A stretch of DNA of 64,000 nt from Rhizobium bangladeshense (GCF_017357245.1 NZ_CP071612.1:3041001-3105000), one strand, 5' to 3'; shown: positions 37,929 through 47,578, counted from the stretch's first letter. Numbers and translations: made by a program. Notes: a model not told the origin generated them from the sequence alone.

Positions 37929-37944
37929 ATGTACATAGTCAACC
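37918..37944 (-). promoter_or_regulatory. Predicted sigma-70 promoter of the radical SAM-udgX operon
   Basis: On the minus strand TTGACT (37939-37944) and TATAGT (37918-37923) with 15-base spacing, slightly short. The start point would fall close to ATG 37905, so the leader is very short or absent. LexA bound at 37914-37928 would block it directly. Confidence 0.6.
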
Positions 37945-38155
37945 TAGACGATCCGGCCGTTGCCCATTTTGGGGCGTATCGCTTGATGTCGCAGTGGGTT
38001 GCGTTTCGCTTATGCGAATTTTCTGGAAATCGGCCTTGCCGATCTGCTATAAGCATTCGACTAAGTTTGTGGCACGGTTCCGAAGCTCCCCTTCGGGACC
38101 TGTTTTCTTTTGTGTGTGCTCGAGCGTGCAGACGCAGGGAGTGAAGGACAGAAAA

Positions 38156-38632
38156 ATGGTTGATAAGGTACCGATGACACAGGGTGGTTTCGTCAAGCTG
38201 CAGGAAGAACTGCGCTGGCGTCAGCAGGAAGAGCGTCCCCGAATCATCGAGGCGATCGCCGAAGCCCGTGCCCACGGCGACCTTTCCGAAAACGCCGAAT
38301 ACCATGCCGCCAAGGAAGCTCAGAGCCACAATGAGGGCCGCATCACCGAGCTCGAAGATCTGACGGCGCGCGCCGAGGTCATCGATCTCACCAAGATGTC
38401 CGGCGACAAGATCAAGTTCGGCGCCAAGGTGAAGCTCGTCGACGAGGACACCGAGGAAGAAAAGACCTACCAGATCGTCGGCGACCAGGAAGCCGACGTC
38501 AAGGCCGGCCGTATCTCCATCTCCTCTCCGATCGCGCGCGCGCTGATCGGCAAGGAAGTCGGCGATTCCATCGAGGTCAACGCGCCGGGTGGTTCCAAGG
38601 CCTACGAAATCCTCCAGGTTTCCTGGGGCTGA
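38156..38632 (+). CDS. greA: Transcription elongation factor GreA
   Basis: A 158-residue protein starting [20 protein letters not shown] with GGGAGTGAAGG upstream. The N-terminal coiled-coil contains the acidic tip '[21 protein letters not shown]', whose Asp/Glu pair reaches into the RNA polymerase secondary channel to stimulate cleavage of backtracked RNA. The C-terminal FKBP-like domain includes '[55 protein letters not shown]'. Full length. It is divergent from the radical SAM-udgX operon and is followed 26 bases on by the LPS mannosyltransferase, a gene order conserved in rhizobia. Confidence 0.97.
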   Translation: MVDKVPMTQGGFVKLQEELRWRQQEERPRIIEAIAEARAHGDLSENAEYHAAKEAQSHNEGRITELEDLTARAEVIDLTKMSGDKIKFGAKVKLVDEDTEEEKTYQIVGDQEADVKAGRISISSPIARALIGKEVGDSIEVNAPGGSKAYEILQVSWG

Positions 38633-38658
38633 TCGCCGCCACACACGAGACTCATTCC

Positions 38659-39717
38659 TTGCCGGACATTCGTGACGTCGAGATCATCGCGCCCAACTTC
38701 AAGCGCCGGCTCTCCGGCGTCACCTCGACCATCGTTCAGCTCATCCCATGCCAGATCCGGCTTGGCATCAGGATCGCAACGCTCGGTGCCGGCCTGCCGG
38801 AGGGCCTGGAAAAGCTGAAATGGCCGCAGCTCCTTGGCCTGTGGCGCCCGCCGGCGCGCCGGCGCCACCGCATCTGGCACGCCCGCCGCAACAATGAGAT
38901 GGCCGTCGGCATCCTGCTCCGTCATGTCGTGCGCATGCCGCTGAAGCTGCTCTTCACTTCGGCTGCGCAACGCCGTCACACCGCCTATACGAAATGGCTG
39001 ATCCGCCGAATGGATGCGGTGATCGCAACCAGCGACCGTTCCGGCTCCTTCCTCGAAGTGCCTCACACCGTCATCCAGCACGGCGTCGACCTTTCCCTGT
39101 TCCACCCGCCGGAAACGGCCGAGGACGCTATTGCCGCCACCGGCCTGCCCGGCCGTTACCTCGTCGGCTGTTTCGGACGCGTACGTCACCAGAAGGGCAC
39201 CGATCTCTTCGTGCAGGCGATGATCGAACTGCTGCCGCAACACCCGGAATGGACAGCCGTCGTCTCCGGCCGGGTGACGGCGGAGCACGCCGCCTTCGGG
39301 GAGAAGCTCAAGGCCGATGTCGCCGCCGCAGGCCTTAGCGACCGTATTCTTTTCCTCGGCGAAGTACCCGATATCAAAATCTGGTATCGCCGCCTGACGC
39401 TTTACGTCGCCCCTTCCCGCAATGAGGGCTTCGGCCTGACGCCGCTCGAAGCCATGGCTTCACGCACGGCGGTGGTGGCGTCTGATGCCGGCGCCTATGC
39501 CGAACTCGTCGCCGAAGGCGAAACGGGCTCTGTGGTGGCCGCCGGCGATCGCGAGGCGCTGACACGGGCGATCGCCCGCTATCTCGCAGACCCGGCATTG
39601 GCAATTGCGCATGGCGACAATGGGCTGCGTCATGTCAGGGAAAATTTTGCGCTGGAGAAGGAAGCAAGCGCGATCGGGGCGGTCTACGATCGCCTTCTTG
39701 GCGACAATCGCGGCTAA
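38659..39717 (+). CDS. lpcC: LPS-core mannosyltransferase, GT4 family (LpcC/LpsB)
   Basis: A 352-residue GT-B glycosyltransferase, starting at TTG 38659 (PDIRDVEIIAPNFKRRLSGV); the ribosome binding site is weak and no ATG fits. The GT4 donor-binding half shows 'YLVGCFGRVRHQKGTDLFVQA' and the E-x7-E motif 'APSRNEGFGLTPLEAMASRTAVVASDAGAYAE'. The length and the position directly after greA match R. leguminosarum lpcC and S. meliloti lpsB, which add the first mannose to Kdo in the LPS core from a nucleotide- or lipid-linked donor. Loss of this enzyme gives symbiotic and antimicrobial-peptide sensitivity defects in rhizobia. Confidence 0.78.
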   Translation: MPDIRDVEIIAPNFKRRLSGVTSTIVQLIPCQIRLGIRIATLGAGLPEGLEKLKWPQLLGLWRPPARRRHRIWHARRNNEMAVGILLRHVVRMPLKLLFTSAAQRRHTAYTKWLIRRMDAVIATSDRSGSFLEVPHTVIQHGVDLSLFHPPETAEDAIAATGLPGRYLVGCFGRVRHQKGTDLFVQAMIELLPQHPEWTAVVSGRVTAEHAAFGEKLKADVAAAGLSDRILFLGEVPDIKIWYRRLTLYVAPSRNEGFGLTPLEAMASRTAVVASDAGAYAELVAEGETGSVVAAGDREALTRAIARYLADPALAIAHGDNGLRHVRENFALEKEASAIGAVYDRLLGDNRG

Positions 39718-39727
39718 GCGAAAAGAA

Positions 39728-39748
39728 CGGCCCGCTGATAGCGGGCCG
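39728..39748 (-). terminator. Intrinsic terminator between lpcC and dctA
   Basis: Nine-base arms CGGCCCGCT and AGCGGGCCG around GAT. On the minus strand it is followed by TTCTTTT, so it ends dctA; it lies 27 bases beyond the dctA stop. Confidence 0.78.
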
Positions 39749-39774
39749 CTGCCAACACCGAACAAGTCGGCCTT

Positions 39775-41109
39775 TTATTCGGCCGGCTGAAGCGCGACAG
39801 CCGGAGCGCCCTCTTCTGCCTGACCGCCGAGAGCCACGGCGAGCTGCGCCGTATCCAGCTCCTTTTCCCAGCGTGCCACGACGATCGTCGCGACCGCATT
39901 GCCGACAAGGTTCGTGAGTGCCCGGCATTCCGACATGAAACGGTCGATGCCGAGGATCAGCGCCATGCCGGCGACGGGAACGGAGGGTACGACGGAGAGC
40001 GTCGCGGCAAGGGTGATGAAGCCGGCGCCGGTGATGCCGGCTGCACCTTTCGAGCTCAGCATCGCCACGAGCAGCAGCAGGATCTGGTCGCCCCAGGAGA
40101 GCTGGATGCCCGTTGCCTGGGCAATGAACAGTGCGGCCAGCGTCATATAGATGTTGGTGCCGTCGAGGTTGAAGGAATAGCCTGTTGGGATGACGAGGCC
40201 GACGACCGAGCGCTTGCAGCCGGCCTTTTCCATCTTGTTCATCAGGCCCGGAAGGGCTGCCTCGGAAGATGAGGTGCCGAGAACCAGCAGCAGCTCTTCC
40301 TTGATGTAGCGCAGCAGCGCCAGGATCGAGAAGCCGTTGTAGCGGGCGACGGCGCCGAGAACGAAGAGAACGAAGAGCAGCGATGTGATGTAGAAGGTGC
40401 CGATCAGCATGGCGAGATTGGCGATCGATCCGATGCCGTACTTGCCGATGGTGAAGGCCATGGCGCCGAAGGCGCCGATCGGGGCGGCCTTCATCAGGAT
40501 GGCGACCAGCTTGAAGATCGGAGCCGTCAGCGCATTGAGGATATTGATGACCGGCTCGCCCTTTTCGCCGACCATGGCGAGCGCAATGCCGAAGAGCACC
40601 GAGAAGAACAGCACCTGCAGAATATCGCCATCGGCAAAGGCGCCGACGATGGTCGACGGAATAATGTTGGTGAGGAAGCCGACAATGCTCTGCTCATGCG
40701 CCTTCTCGGCAAAGGTGGCGACGGCCTTCGGGTCAAGCGAAGCCGGATCGATGTTCATGCCGGCGCCGGGCTGAACGACGTTGGCGACGACCATTCCGAT
40801 CACAAGGGCCAAGGTCGAGACGGTCAGGAAGTACAACATCGCCTTGCCGGCGACGCGCCCGACCTTCTTCAGGTCGCTCATCCCGGCAATGCCGGTTGCC
40901 ACCGTCAGGAAGATGACTGGGGCGATGACCATCTTCACAAGCTTGATGAATGCATCGCCGAGCGGCTTCAGCTGCGTACCGAGCTCGGGGTAATAATGGC
41001 CGAGAAGGATGCCCGCCGCGATGGCGGCGAGAACCTGAACGTAAAGATGGGTATAAAAGGGCTTCTTGCCCTTGCTGTCTGCAACTGCATCGAATGGTGC
41101 TGCGATCAT
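39775..41109 (-). CDS. dctA: C4-dicarboxylate:H+ symporter DctA
   Basis: A 444-residue inner-membrane carrier for succinate, fumarate and malate, the plant-derived carbon sources of bacteroids. It has the DAACS family marks: '[19 protein letters not shown]' (serine-rich re-entrant loop), '[31 protein letters not shown]' and '[25 protein letters not shown]'. AGGAGG lies just upstream of ATG 41109. Transcribed from a sigma-54 promoter (41201-41217) activated by DctD, and divergent from dctBD as in all rhizobia. Length equals that of the characterised R. leguminosarum protein. Confidence 0.97.
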   Translation of the reverse strand: MIAAPFDAVADSKGKKPFYTHLYVQVLAAIAAGILLGHYYPELGTQLKPLGDAFIKLVKMVIAPVIFLTVATGIAGMSDLKKVGRVAGKAMLYFLTVSTLALVIGMVVANVVQPGAGMNIDPASLDPKAVATFAEKAHEQSIVGFLTNIIPSTIVGAFADGDILQVLFFSVLFGIALAMVGEKGEPVINILNALTAPIFKLVAILMKAAPIGAFGAMAFTIGKYGIGSIANLAMLIGTFYITSLLFVLFVLGAVARYNGFSILALLRYIKEELLLVLGTSSSEAALPGLMNKMEKAGCKRSVVGLVIPTGYSFNLDGTNIYMTLAALFIAQATGIQLSWGDQILLLLVAMLSSKGAAGITGAGFITLAATLSVVPSVPVAGMALILGIDRFMSECRALTNLVGNAVATIVVARWEKELDTAQLAVALGGQAEEGAPAVALQPAE

Positions 41110-41200
41110 GATGTCCTCCTAAAGGCTCCTACGGAACGAACTCCAGCCTCCCGAGCCGTTCGCTTCACTCCAACAGCTCAGCCGTTGTTGCCATCTCTTT

Positions 41201-41217
41201 CGCAAGCGTCGTGCCAG
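41201..41217 (-). promoter_or_regulatory. Sigma-54 (RpoN) promoter of dctA
   Basis: On the minus strand CTGGCACGACGCTTGCG, matching YTGGCACG-N4-TTGCW with GG at -24 and GC at -12. It lies about 92 bases upstream of the dctA ATG. Confidence 0.92.
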
Positions 41218-41290
41218 TTTCGTATCTCCGCTCCAACGCATTGTATTTCTTGTTAAAAATCTTTTTCTGATCGCTAGATCGTTCAAGAAA

Positions 41291-41338
41291 TGCGAAAAAC
41301 CACACAAATCCGTTTGCGTTTCGTGCGGAAAAATGCAC
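41291..41338. promoter_or_regulatory. Tandem DctD upstream activator sites
   Basis: Two similar imperfect dyads: TGCGAAAAACCACACA (41291-41306) and GTGCGGAAAAATGCAC (41323-41338), both fitting TGTG-N-TTTTTC-GCA on the minus strand. They lie 75-120 bases upstream of the sigma-54 element, where R. leguminosarum DctD sites are known. The second overlaps the extreme 5' end of the dctB frame. Confidence 0.7.
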
Positions 41339-41347
41339 AAATCCACC

Positions 41348-43207
41348 ATGTCCTTATCAGCCGCGCAAAGGCTTTGGCCCACCTTGCCCTTGCAGCACCG
41401 CATCCGCCGGATGTGGTGGGCCTACGCGGTGCTCGCCCTCTCAGCCGTCATCTCAAGCCTGTGGGTGAGCGGCGAGATCGGCCGGCGCCGGGCGGAGGCG
41501 GCCCTGGAGGAACAAGCCCGAACCGATGCGGGGATGAATGTGGCGCTGCTGCGCACGGTGCTCGAAAAATACCGGGCGCTGCCCTTCGTGCTGTCGCAGG
41601 ATGCCGCGCTTGCCGCCGCCCTGGCGGGGCGCGACGCCGGCATGTTCGATGAACTCAGCCGGAAGCTGGAGACGCTGGCCGCCGGCACGAAGGCTGCCGT
41701 CATATACGTCATAGACAAGAATGGTATCGCGGTTTCGGCAAGCAACTGGCGCGAACCGACGAGCTTCGTCGGCAACGACTATCGATTCCGCGAATACTTC
41801 CAGAGCGCGGTCACTGAAGGACAGGCCGAACATTTCGCGCTGGGCACGGTCAGCAAGAAGCCCGGCCTTTATATTTCCGAGCGGATATCTGGCAGCGGCG
41901 GTTTTCTGGGGGTCGTCGTCGTCAAGGTGGAATTCGACGATGTCGAGGCGGATTGGAATGCCTCGGGCGCACCGTCCTACGTCATCGACGATCGCGGCAT
42001 CGTCCTCATCACCAGCGTTCCCTCATGGCGGTTCATGACGATCGGCCGCATCGCCGTGGATCGGCTGACGGCGATCCGCGACAGCCTTCAGTTCGGCGAT
42101 GCGCCACTTCAGCCGTTGCCGCTCGAGGTCGTCCGGCAGCTGGGCGCCCGGCTGGACGTCGTCGAGATCGTCATGCCCGGCGGCGCTGGAAAAACCAGCT
42201 TCCTCAATGTTGCAATGCCGGTTCCTGCGACCGGATGGCATCTGCAGCATCTTGTGGCGCTGGGGCCCTCCGTCGACGCGGCGGTCCGCGAAACGCGCAT
42301 GCTGGCGCTACTCTTGCTTTTGCCGCTTTTGGCAACCGCAGCCTTCCTCTTGCGCCGCCGCCAGACGATCACCCTCAGGATTTTCAGGGAACAGCGGGCG
42401 CGCGAAGAACTGGAACGGCGCGTCGCCGAGCGGACGGTCGATCTCAGCCAGGCGCGGGATCGCCTGCAGGCTGAGATCGCCGGTCACCGCAGCACGGAGC
42501 AGAAGCTCCAGACAGTGCAGCAGGATCTGGTTCAGGCCAACCGGCTGGCGATCCTCGGTCAGGTGGCCGCCGGTGTCGCCCATGAAATCAACCAACCGGT
42601 AGCGACCATACGGGCCTATGCGGACAATGCCCGCACCTTCCTCGAGCGCGGCCAGACCGCGCCTGCCGGCGAAAATCTTCAGAACATCGCGGCACTGACG
42701 GAGCGCATAGGCACGATCACCGAGGAGCTGAAGACTTTCGCCCGCAAGGGCCGCGGCAGTGCCGAACCGACGGGTCTGAGGGACGTCGTCGAGGGCGCGG
42801 TGATGTTGTTGCGCAGCCGCTTCGCCGGCCGCATGGATACGCTTGACATTGAGCTGCCGCCGGCCGAGCTGCAGGTCATGGGAAACCGTATCCGCCTCGA
42901 GCAGGTGCTGATCAACCTGCTTCAGAACGCCCTGGAGGCGGTGGCGCCGAAGGCCGAAGCGGGGCGCGTCGAGGTGAGGACGTCAGCCGATGCGGAGACG
43001 GTGACGCTGACTGTCGTCGACAATGGCCCCGGCATTTCGCCTGAAATCCGCAAGGGACTGTTCACGCCGTTCAACACATCGAAGGAAAAGGGTCTCGGCC
43101 TCGGGCTCGTCATCTCCAAGGACATTGTCGGCGATTATGGTGGCCGAATGGAGGTGGAGAGCAATGGCGAAGGAAGTCGGTTCATCGTTCATCTGAGAAA
43201 GGCCTGA
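41348..43207 (+). CDS. dctB: C4-dicarboxylate sensor histidine kinase DctB
   Basis: A 619-residue sensor from ATG 41348 ([20 protein letters not shown]); an ATG at 41333 lies inside the DctD site and is less likely. Membrane helix 1 ('[19 protein letters not shown]'), a periplasmic double PDC/Cache ligand domain of about 270 residues, helix 2 ('[18 protein letters not shown]'), a coiled coil, then the HisKA domain with phospho-acceptor His412 in 'GVAHEINQP' and an HATPase domain ('[10 protein letters not shown]', '[12 protein letters not shown]', '[13 protein letters not shown]'). It senses succinate/malate/fumarate and phosphorylates DctD. dctD starts four bases after its stop. Confidence 0.96.
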   Translation: MSLSAAQRLWPTLPLQHRIRRMWWAYAVLALSAVISSLWVSGEIGRRRAEAALEEQARTDAGMNVALLRTVLEKYRALPFVLSQDAALAAALAGRDAGMFDELSRKLETLAAGTKAAVIYVIDKNGIAVSASNWREPTSFVGNDYRFREYFQSAVTEGQAEHFALGTVSKKPGLYISERISGSGGFLGVVVVKVEFDDVEADWNASGAPSYVIDDRGIVLITSVPSWRFMTIGRIAVDRLTAIRDSLQFGDAPLQPLPLEVVRQLGARLDVVEIVMPGGAGKTSFLNVAMPVPATGWHLQHLVALGPSVDAAVRETRMLALLLLLPLLATAAFLLRRRQTITLRIFREQRAREELERRVAERTVDLSQARDRLQAEIAGHRSTEQKLQTVQQDLVQANRLAILGQVAAGVAHEINQPVATIRAYADNARTFLERGQTAPAGENLQNIAALTERIGTITEELKTFARKGRGSAEPTGLRDVVEGAVMLLRSRFAGRMDTLDIELPPAELQVMGNRIRLEQVLINLLQNALEAVAPKAEAGRVEVRTSADAETVTLTVVDNGPGISPEIRKGLFTPFNTSKEKGLGLGLVISKDIVGDYGGRMEVESNGEGSRFIVHLRKA

Positions 43208-43211
43208 TGCC

Positions 43212-44558
43212 ATGGACACACCAAGCCCCGTTGCGCTGATCGACGACGACAGGGATCTGCGCCGCGCCACGGCCCAGACGCTGGAGCTCGCCGGCTTCTC
43301 CGTTTCCGCCTATGACGGCGCCAAGGCAGCGCTGGCGGACTTGCCGGCCGACTTCGCCGGCCCTGTCGTCACCGATATCCGCATGCCCGAGATCGACGGG
43401 CTGCAGCTCTTCGCCACGCTGCAAGGCATGGATGCCGACCTGCCGGTGATATTGATGACCGGCCACGGCGATATCCCGACGGCGGTCCAGGCCATTCAGG
43501 ATGGCGTCTATGATTTCATCGCCAAACCTTTCCCCGCCGACAGGCTCGTCCAGAGCGTGCGCCGCGCCAGCGAAAAACGTCGGCTCGTTCTGGAAAACCG
43601 AATGCTGCGCAGGGCGGCCGAAGATGCGCAAGAGACTTTGCCGCTGATCGGCCAGACGCCCGTCATGGAGAATCTCAGAAAGATTCTCCGCCACATCGCC
43701 GATACCGACGTCGACGTGCTCGTTGCCGGCGAGACAGGTAGCGGCAAGGAAGTGGTCGCGCAGATCCTGCATCAGTGGAGCCACCGCCGGAAAGGCAATT
43801 TCGTGGCGCTGAACTGTGGGGCGCTACCCGAAACCGTCATCGAAAGCGAGCTGTTCGGCCACGAGGCCGGCGCCTTTACCGGCGCCCAGAAGCGCCGCAC
43901 CGGCCGCATCGAGCATGCAAGCGGCGGTACGCTTTTCCTCGACGAGATCGAGAGCATGCCTCTCGCCACGCAGGTCAAGATACTGAGAGTGCTGGAGATG
44001 CGCGAAATCACCCCGCTCGGCACCAACGAGGTGCGCGCGGTCGACCTGCGCGTCGTCGCGGCAGCCAAGATCGACCTTGGCGATCCCGAGGTGCGCGGAG
44101 ATTTTCGCGAGGATCTCTATTACAGGCTGAATGTCGTGACGATTTCCATCCCGCCGCTGAGGGAGCGTCGCGACGATATCCCGCTGCTGTTTTCCCATTT
44201 CGCCGCCCGCGCCGCGGAGCGCTTCCACCGCGATGTGCCCCAGCTTTCAGAGAAAGTTCGCCGCCACCTCGCCACCCATGCATGGCCGGGCAATGTCCGC
44301 GAGCTCTCCCACTATGCCGAACGCGTGGTGCTCGGAGTGGAAGGCGGCGGAGCCGCACCCGTCCCCGCGCAGCCGACGGGCGGAACGCTGCCCGAACGGC
44401 TGGAACGTTACGAGGCGGAGATCATCCGCGACGCGCTCACCGCCAATGAGGGCGACGTGCGCCGCACCATCGAAGCGCTCGGCATTCCGAGAAAGACATT
44501 CTACGACAAGCTGCAGCGCCACGGCATCAATCGAGGCGGCTACGCTTCGCGCAAATAA
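43212..44558 (+). CDS. dctD: Sigma-54-dependent response regulator DctD
   Basis: A 448-residue NtrC-class activator. Receiver domain with phospho-acceptor Asp55 ('[13 protein letters not shown]') and the acidic pair Asp11-Asp12. AAA+ domain with Walker A 'GETGSGKE' at 173-180, the sigma-54 contact loop GAFTGA at 220-225, Walker B '[12 protein letters not shown]' and the arginine-finger region '[22 protein letters not shown]'. C-terminal Fis-type HTH '[25 protein letters not shown]' binds the tandem sites upstream of dctA. Translationally linked to dctB. The usual final Lys/Arg tail is present. Confidence 0.97.
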   Translation: MDTPSPVALIDDDRDLRRATAQTLELAGFSVSAYDGAKAALADLPADFAGPVVTDIRMPEIDGLQLFATLQGMDADLPVILMTGHGDIPTAVQAIQDGVYDFIAKPFPADRLVQSVRRASEKRRLVLENRMLRRAAEDAQETLPLIGQTPVMENLRKILRHIADTDVDVLVAGETGSGKEVVAQILHQWSHRRKGNFVALNCGALPETVIESELFGHEAGAFTGAQKRRTGRIEHASGGTLFLDEIESMPLATQVKILRVLEMREITPLGTNEVRAVDLRVVAAAKIDLGDPEVRGDFREDLYYRLNVVTISIPPLRERRDDIPLLFSHFAARAAERFHRDVPQLSEKVRRHLATHAWPGNVRELSHYAERVVLGVEGGGAAPVPAQPTGGTLPERLERYEAEIIRDALTANEGDVRRTIEALGIPRKTFYDKLQRHGINRGGYASRK

Positions 44559-44559
44559 G

Positions 44560-44662
44560 GCATGTCGCGCAAAAGTGTGCAGCGGTTTTGCGGCAACGAC
44601 ATGCGTAAAAACAAAACCTGAAGGCGCAACGAGCGAACCTGAAAGATCGCAACGCGCTTTAG
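44560..44662. repeat. Dispersed rhizobial intergenic repeat
   Basis: About 100 bases between dctD and lrp: CATGTCGCGCAAAAGTGTGC, then AGCGGTTTTGCGGCAACGAC and ATGCGTAAAAACAAAACCTG, ending AAAGATCGCAACGCGCTTTA. I recognise this order as a common rhizobial intergenic element. CATGTCG and CGACATG at its left part form inverted repeats. Confidence 0.6.
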
Positions 44663-44668
44663 GCTGTT

Positions 44669-45136
44669 TCAGACCTCGACCAGTCCCAGCTTCTTCACCT
44701 GCCGGATCGTCAGCATGGTGCGCACGGTGTCGACATGTTCGTTCGCCGTCAGAATTTCGATGACGAAATCCTGGAAGTGGGTGAGGTTCTCCGCCACGCA
44801 ATGCAGCAGGAAATCGCTGTCGCCCGAGACCATCCAGGCCTGGCGCACCAGCGGCCATCCGGTGGTGGCGGCGGCAAACGCCTTGAGGTTGGCTTCCGAC
44901 TGATGCTTGAGGCCGACCATGCAGAAAGCGACGAGATCGAAGCCGAGCTTCGGGCTGTTCAGCATGGCGTGATAGCCTTCGATAATGCCGGCTTCCTCGA
45001 GCTTGCGCACCCGGCGCAAGCAGGGCGGCGCCGAGATGCCGACGCGGTCGGCGAGCTCGACATTGGTCATGCGGCCGTCGGCCTGCAGCTCCCGGAGTAT
45101 CTTTATGTCGATGACGTCGAGTTCGGTGCGACCCAC
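44669..45136 (-). CDS. Lrp/AsnC-family transcriptional regulator
   Basis: A 155-residue protein from GTG 45136 (residues GRTELDVIDIKILRELQADG) with AAAGG about eight bases upstream; the upstream extension to 45196 is unlikely. N-terminal AsnC HTH 'RMTNVELADRVGISAPPCLRRVRKLEEAGIIEGYHAMLN' and C-terminal RAM ligand domain with 'FVIEILTANEHVDTVRTMLTIRQVKKLGLV'. This subgroup is the leucine/alanine-responsive Lrp-like protein that in alphaproteobacteria sits opposite trxB. It probably controls amino-acid metabolism and itself; direct targets cannot be read. Confidence 0.9.
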   Translation of the reverse strand: MGRTELDVIDIKILRELQADGRMTNVELADRVGISAPPCLRRVRKLEEAGIIEGYHAMLNSPKLGFDLVAFCMVGLKHQSEANLKAFAAATTGWPLVRQAWMVSGDSDFLLHCVAENLTHFQDFVIEILTANEHVDTVRTMLTIRQVKKLGLVEV

Positions 45137-45366
45137 ATCGTGGCCTTTCTTTAATTCTTCGCGGCGAGCTTCTATATAAAGCGGCGGAATACGCAAGAAA
45201 GTTTCAAGCCGATGACGGATTCTTGCACATCAAGGCGATTTGCCTTGTTGGTAATGCAAGGCTGCCCTTGAATAATAGCATTGGACGTTCATAAATGGCG
45301 CATGGACCGCGAAACGGCCGCAATCGCCTTTTAGCCGCCGCCTCCTGACAGTCGAAAGGAAATGAC

Positions 45367-46341
45367 ATGCCCGCCCGCCACACCAAGGTGCTCATCATCG
45401 GTTCCGGACCCGCCGGCTATACTGCCGCGGTCTACGCCGCGCGCGCCATGCTCAAGCCGGTTCTGATCGCCGGCCTCGAACAGGGCGGACAGCTGATGAT
45501 CACCACCGATGTCGAGAACTATCCGGGCTTTGCCGATCCAATTCAGGGTCCCTGGCTGATGGACCAGATGCTGCAGCAGGCAAAACATGTCGGCACCGAG
45601 ATCGTCAACGACCTCGTGACCGAGGTGGACTTGAACCAGCGCCCCTTCATCGCCCGCACCGATAGCGGCCAGGTATGGACGGCTGATACGCTGATCATCG
45701 CTACCGGCGCCAAGGCCAAGTGGCTCGGAATCGAAAGCGAGCAGCACTTCCAGGGCTTCGGCGTTTCGGCCTGCGCCACCTGCGACGGTTTCTTCTATCG
45801 CAACAAGGATGTGATCGTGGTCGGCGGCGGCAACAGCGCCGTTGAAGAGGCGCTGTATCTCTCTAACATCGCCAAGTCGGTCACATTGGTACACCGCCGC
45901 GACTCCTTCCGCGCCGAGAAGATCCTGCAGGAACGCTTGTTCGCCAAAGAAAACGTCAAGGTGCTGTGGAACACCGAAGTGGCTGAGATCACCGGCACTC
46001 CGGCAAAGCCGCCGATGCCCCAATCGGTGACTGGCGCGCGCCTGCGCGACGTCAGAACGGGCACAATCACCGAAATGCCGATCGACGGCGTCTTCGTTGC
46101 GATCGGCCATGCCCCGGCGACCGAGCTTTTCAAGGGCAAGCTGAAGCTGAAGGACAATGGCTATCTGTGGACCGCGCCGGATTCGACCGCGACCAGCCTC
46201 GAGGGGGTCTATGCCGCAGGCGACGTGACGGACGATACATTCCGCCAGGCGGTCACCGCTGCCGGCATGGGTTGCATGGCCGCGCTTGAAGCGGAGCGAT
46301 ATCTGACAGGCCATATGCCCGTCGCCGTGGCAGCGGAGTAA
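45367..46341 (+). CDS. trxB: Thioredoxin reductase
   Basis: A 324-residue flavoenzyme that reduces thioredoxin with NADPH. GAAAGGAAATGAC precedes ATG 45367. FAD-binding 'LIIGSGPAGYTAAVYAARA' at the N-terminus; the redox-active disulphide Cys136-Cys139 in 'SACATCDGFFYR'; NADPH-binding 'VVGGGNSAVEEALYLSNIA' with 'HRRD' for the 2'-phosphate; and the C-terminal FAD motif 'GVYAAGDVTDDTFRQAVTAAGMGCMAA'. Followed 22 bases later by lsrB; the trxB-lsrB order is conserved in Sinorhizobium, consistent with a redox link. Confidence 0.97.
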   Translation: MPARHTKVLIIGSGPAGYTAAVYAARAMLKPVLIAGLEQGGQLMITTDVENYPGFADPIQGPWLMDQMLQQAKHVGTEIVNDLVTEVDLNQRPFIARTDSGQVWTADTLIIATGAKAKWLGIESEQHFQGFGVSACATCDGFFYRNKDVIVVGGGNSAVEEALYLSNIAKSVTLVHRRDSFRAEKILQERLFAKENVKVLWNTEVAEITGTPAKPPMPQSVTGARLRDVRTGTITEMPIDGVFVAIGHAPATELFKGKLKLKDNGYLWTAPDSTATSLEGVYAAGDVTDDTFRQAVTAAGMGCMAALEAERYLTGHMPVAVAAE

Positions 46342-46363
46342 AATCGGCATGAGGGGTGGGGGA

Positions 46364-47260
46364 ATGCCATTGGATTGGGACAAGCTGCGTATTTTCCACG
46401 CAGCAGCCGAAGCGGGTTCGTTTACACACGCGGCGGATAAACTTCATCTGTCCCAATCCGCCATCAGCCGCCAGGTGAGCGCGTTGGAGCAGGATGTCGG
46501 CACCAAGCTGTTTCACCGCCACGCGCGCGGGCTGATTCTCACGGAACAGGGCGAACTGCTCTACCGCACCGCCCATGACGTCCTGCTGAAGCTCGAAACC
46601 GTCAAGATGCAGCTTACCGAGACGACCGAGACGCCGTCCGGCAAGCTGCGCGTGACGACGACCGTCGGCCTCGGCCAGGGTTGGCTCACCGACAAGATCC
46701 AGGAATTCCTGCAGCTCTACCCCGACGTTCAGATCCAACTGATCCTCGACAACGAGGAAGTGGATGTGAACATGCGCCATGCTGATTGCGCGATCCGGCT
46801 GCGCCAGCCGCAGCAGTCCGACCTCATTCAGCGCAAGCTCTTTACCGTGCACATGCACGTTTATGCGGCCCCCTCCTATATCAATCGCCACGGCGAACCG
46901 CAGAAGATCGAGGATCTCGACAACCACCGCATCATTACCTTCGGTGAACCGGCGCCGAGCTATCTGCTCGACGTCAACTGGCTCGAAGTCGCCGGCCGTT
47001 CGTCCGACAACAAGCGGATCCCGCATCTGCAGATCAACAGCCAGACCTCTATCAAGCGGGCCTGCCTGCTCGGAATCGGTGTCGCCTGCCTGCCGGACTA
47101 CATCGTCGGACGCGATCCCGGCCTGATTCAGCTCGCAATAAATGCCGATGTCCCTTCATTCGACACTTATTTCTGCTATCCCGACGAAATCAAGAACGCA
47201 GCCAAATTGAAGGCTTTCCGCGATTTCATTGTCAGCAAGGCCAGAAACTGGAATTTTTAA
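46364..47260 (+). CDS. lsrB: LysR-family regulator LsrB/VtlR
   Basis: A 298-residue LysR protein from ATG 46364 (MPLDWDKLRIFHAAAEAGSF), preceded by GAGGGGTGGGGG. HTH: 'GSFTHAADKLHLSQSAISRQVSALEQDVGTKLFHRHARGLILTEQG'. The effector domain has several cysteines ('RHADCAIRLRQ', 'RACLLGIGVACLPDY', 'FCYPDE'), relevant because S. meliloti LsrB is redox-responsive. It lies directly downstream of trxB and directly upstream of two AbcR-type sRNAs, the S. meliloti lsrB/SmrC15-C16 arrangement. In Brucella and Agrobacterium the orthologue VtlR controls AbcR-class sRNAs. Required for symbiosis or virulence in relatives. Confidence 0.88.
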   Translation: MPLDWDKLRIFHAAAEAGSFTHAADKLHLSQSAISRQVSALEQDVGTKLFHRHARGLILTEQGELLYRTAHDVLLKLETVKMQLTETTETPSGKLRVTTTVGLGQGWLTDKIQEFLQLYPDVQIQLILDNEEVDVNMRHADCAIRLRQPQQSDLIQRKLFTVHMHVYAAPSYINRHGEPQKIEDLDNHRIITFGEPAPSYLLDVNWLEVAGRSSDNKRIPHLQINSQTSIKRACLLGIGVACLPDYIVGRDPGLIQLAINADVPSFDTYFCYPDEIKNAAKLKAFRDFIVSKARNWNF

Positions 47261-47310
47261 GCCAGTTTTATGAAATGTTTTCCATACTATGCATTGAGCG
47301 CATGACTGGC

Positions 47311-47354
47311 ATGCACAAATGTGGGTTGCCGTTTGCCCATTAAACCACCATATC
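47311..47354 (+). promoter_or_regulatory. Promoter and upstream motif of the first AbcR sRNA
   Basis: -35 TTGCCG (47326-47331), 17-base spacer, -10 CATATC (47349-47354), start about 47361. CATGCACAAA begins about 16 bases upstream of the -35 and recurs at the same distance at the second sRNA; a likely LsrB/VtlR binding site. Confidence 0.68.
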
Positions 47355-47360
47355 GCACAT

Positions 47361-47477
47361 AGCTGATGCACATGGTGGCTTTTCCTCCCAGTTCCACCGC
47401 ATTAGCTGTTCCCCTCTGGAGGTTTTTAAACCTTCACACTTATAAGGGCCCTGGTTTTCCAGCGGCCCTCTTTTTTT
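47361..47477 (+). ncRNA. abcR1: AbcR-type trans-acting sRNA, copy 1 (alpha-r15 family)
   Basis: About 117 nucleotides. A 5' stem-loop pairs AGCTGATGC (47361-47369) with GCATTAGCT and GGTGG with CCACC, exposing the CCTCCCAGTT loop, which is anti-Shine-Dalgarno and the known AbcR seed. A second single-stranded CCCCTCTGGAGG segment follows. It ends in an intrinsic terminator (AGGGCC...GGCCCT then seven T, to 47477). AbcR sRNAs bind Hfq and silence ABC-transporter mRNAs for amino acids and sugars. Position (between lsrB and an ArsR gene) matches S. meliloti SmrC15/16. The 1/2 numbering is arbitrary. Confidence 0.88.
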
Positions 47478-47534
47478 GCCTTACCTCCTCGATAAATGCC
47501 GCACCGCAAAAAAATTGTGCGGCGCATAGCAGAC

Positions 47535-47578
47535 ATGCACAAAAAAGCATTGAAACCTGCTCAAGGAAGCACCATATC
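47535..47578 (+). promoter_or_regulatory. Promoter and upstream motif of the second AbcR sRNA
   Basis: -35 TTGAAA (47550-47555), 17-base spacer, -10 CATATC (47573-47578), start about 47585. CATGCACAAA again begins about 16 bases upstream of the -35. The -10 is identical to copy 1; the -35 is closer to consensus. Confidence 0.68.
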
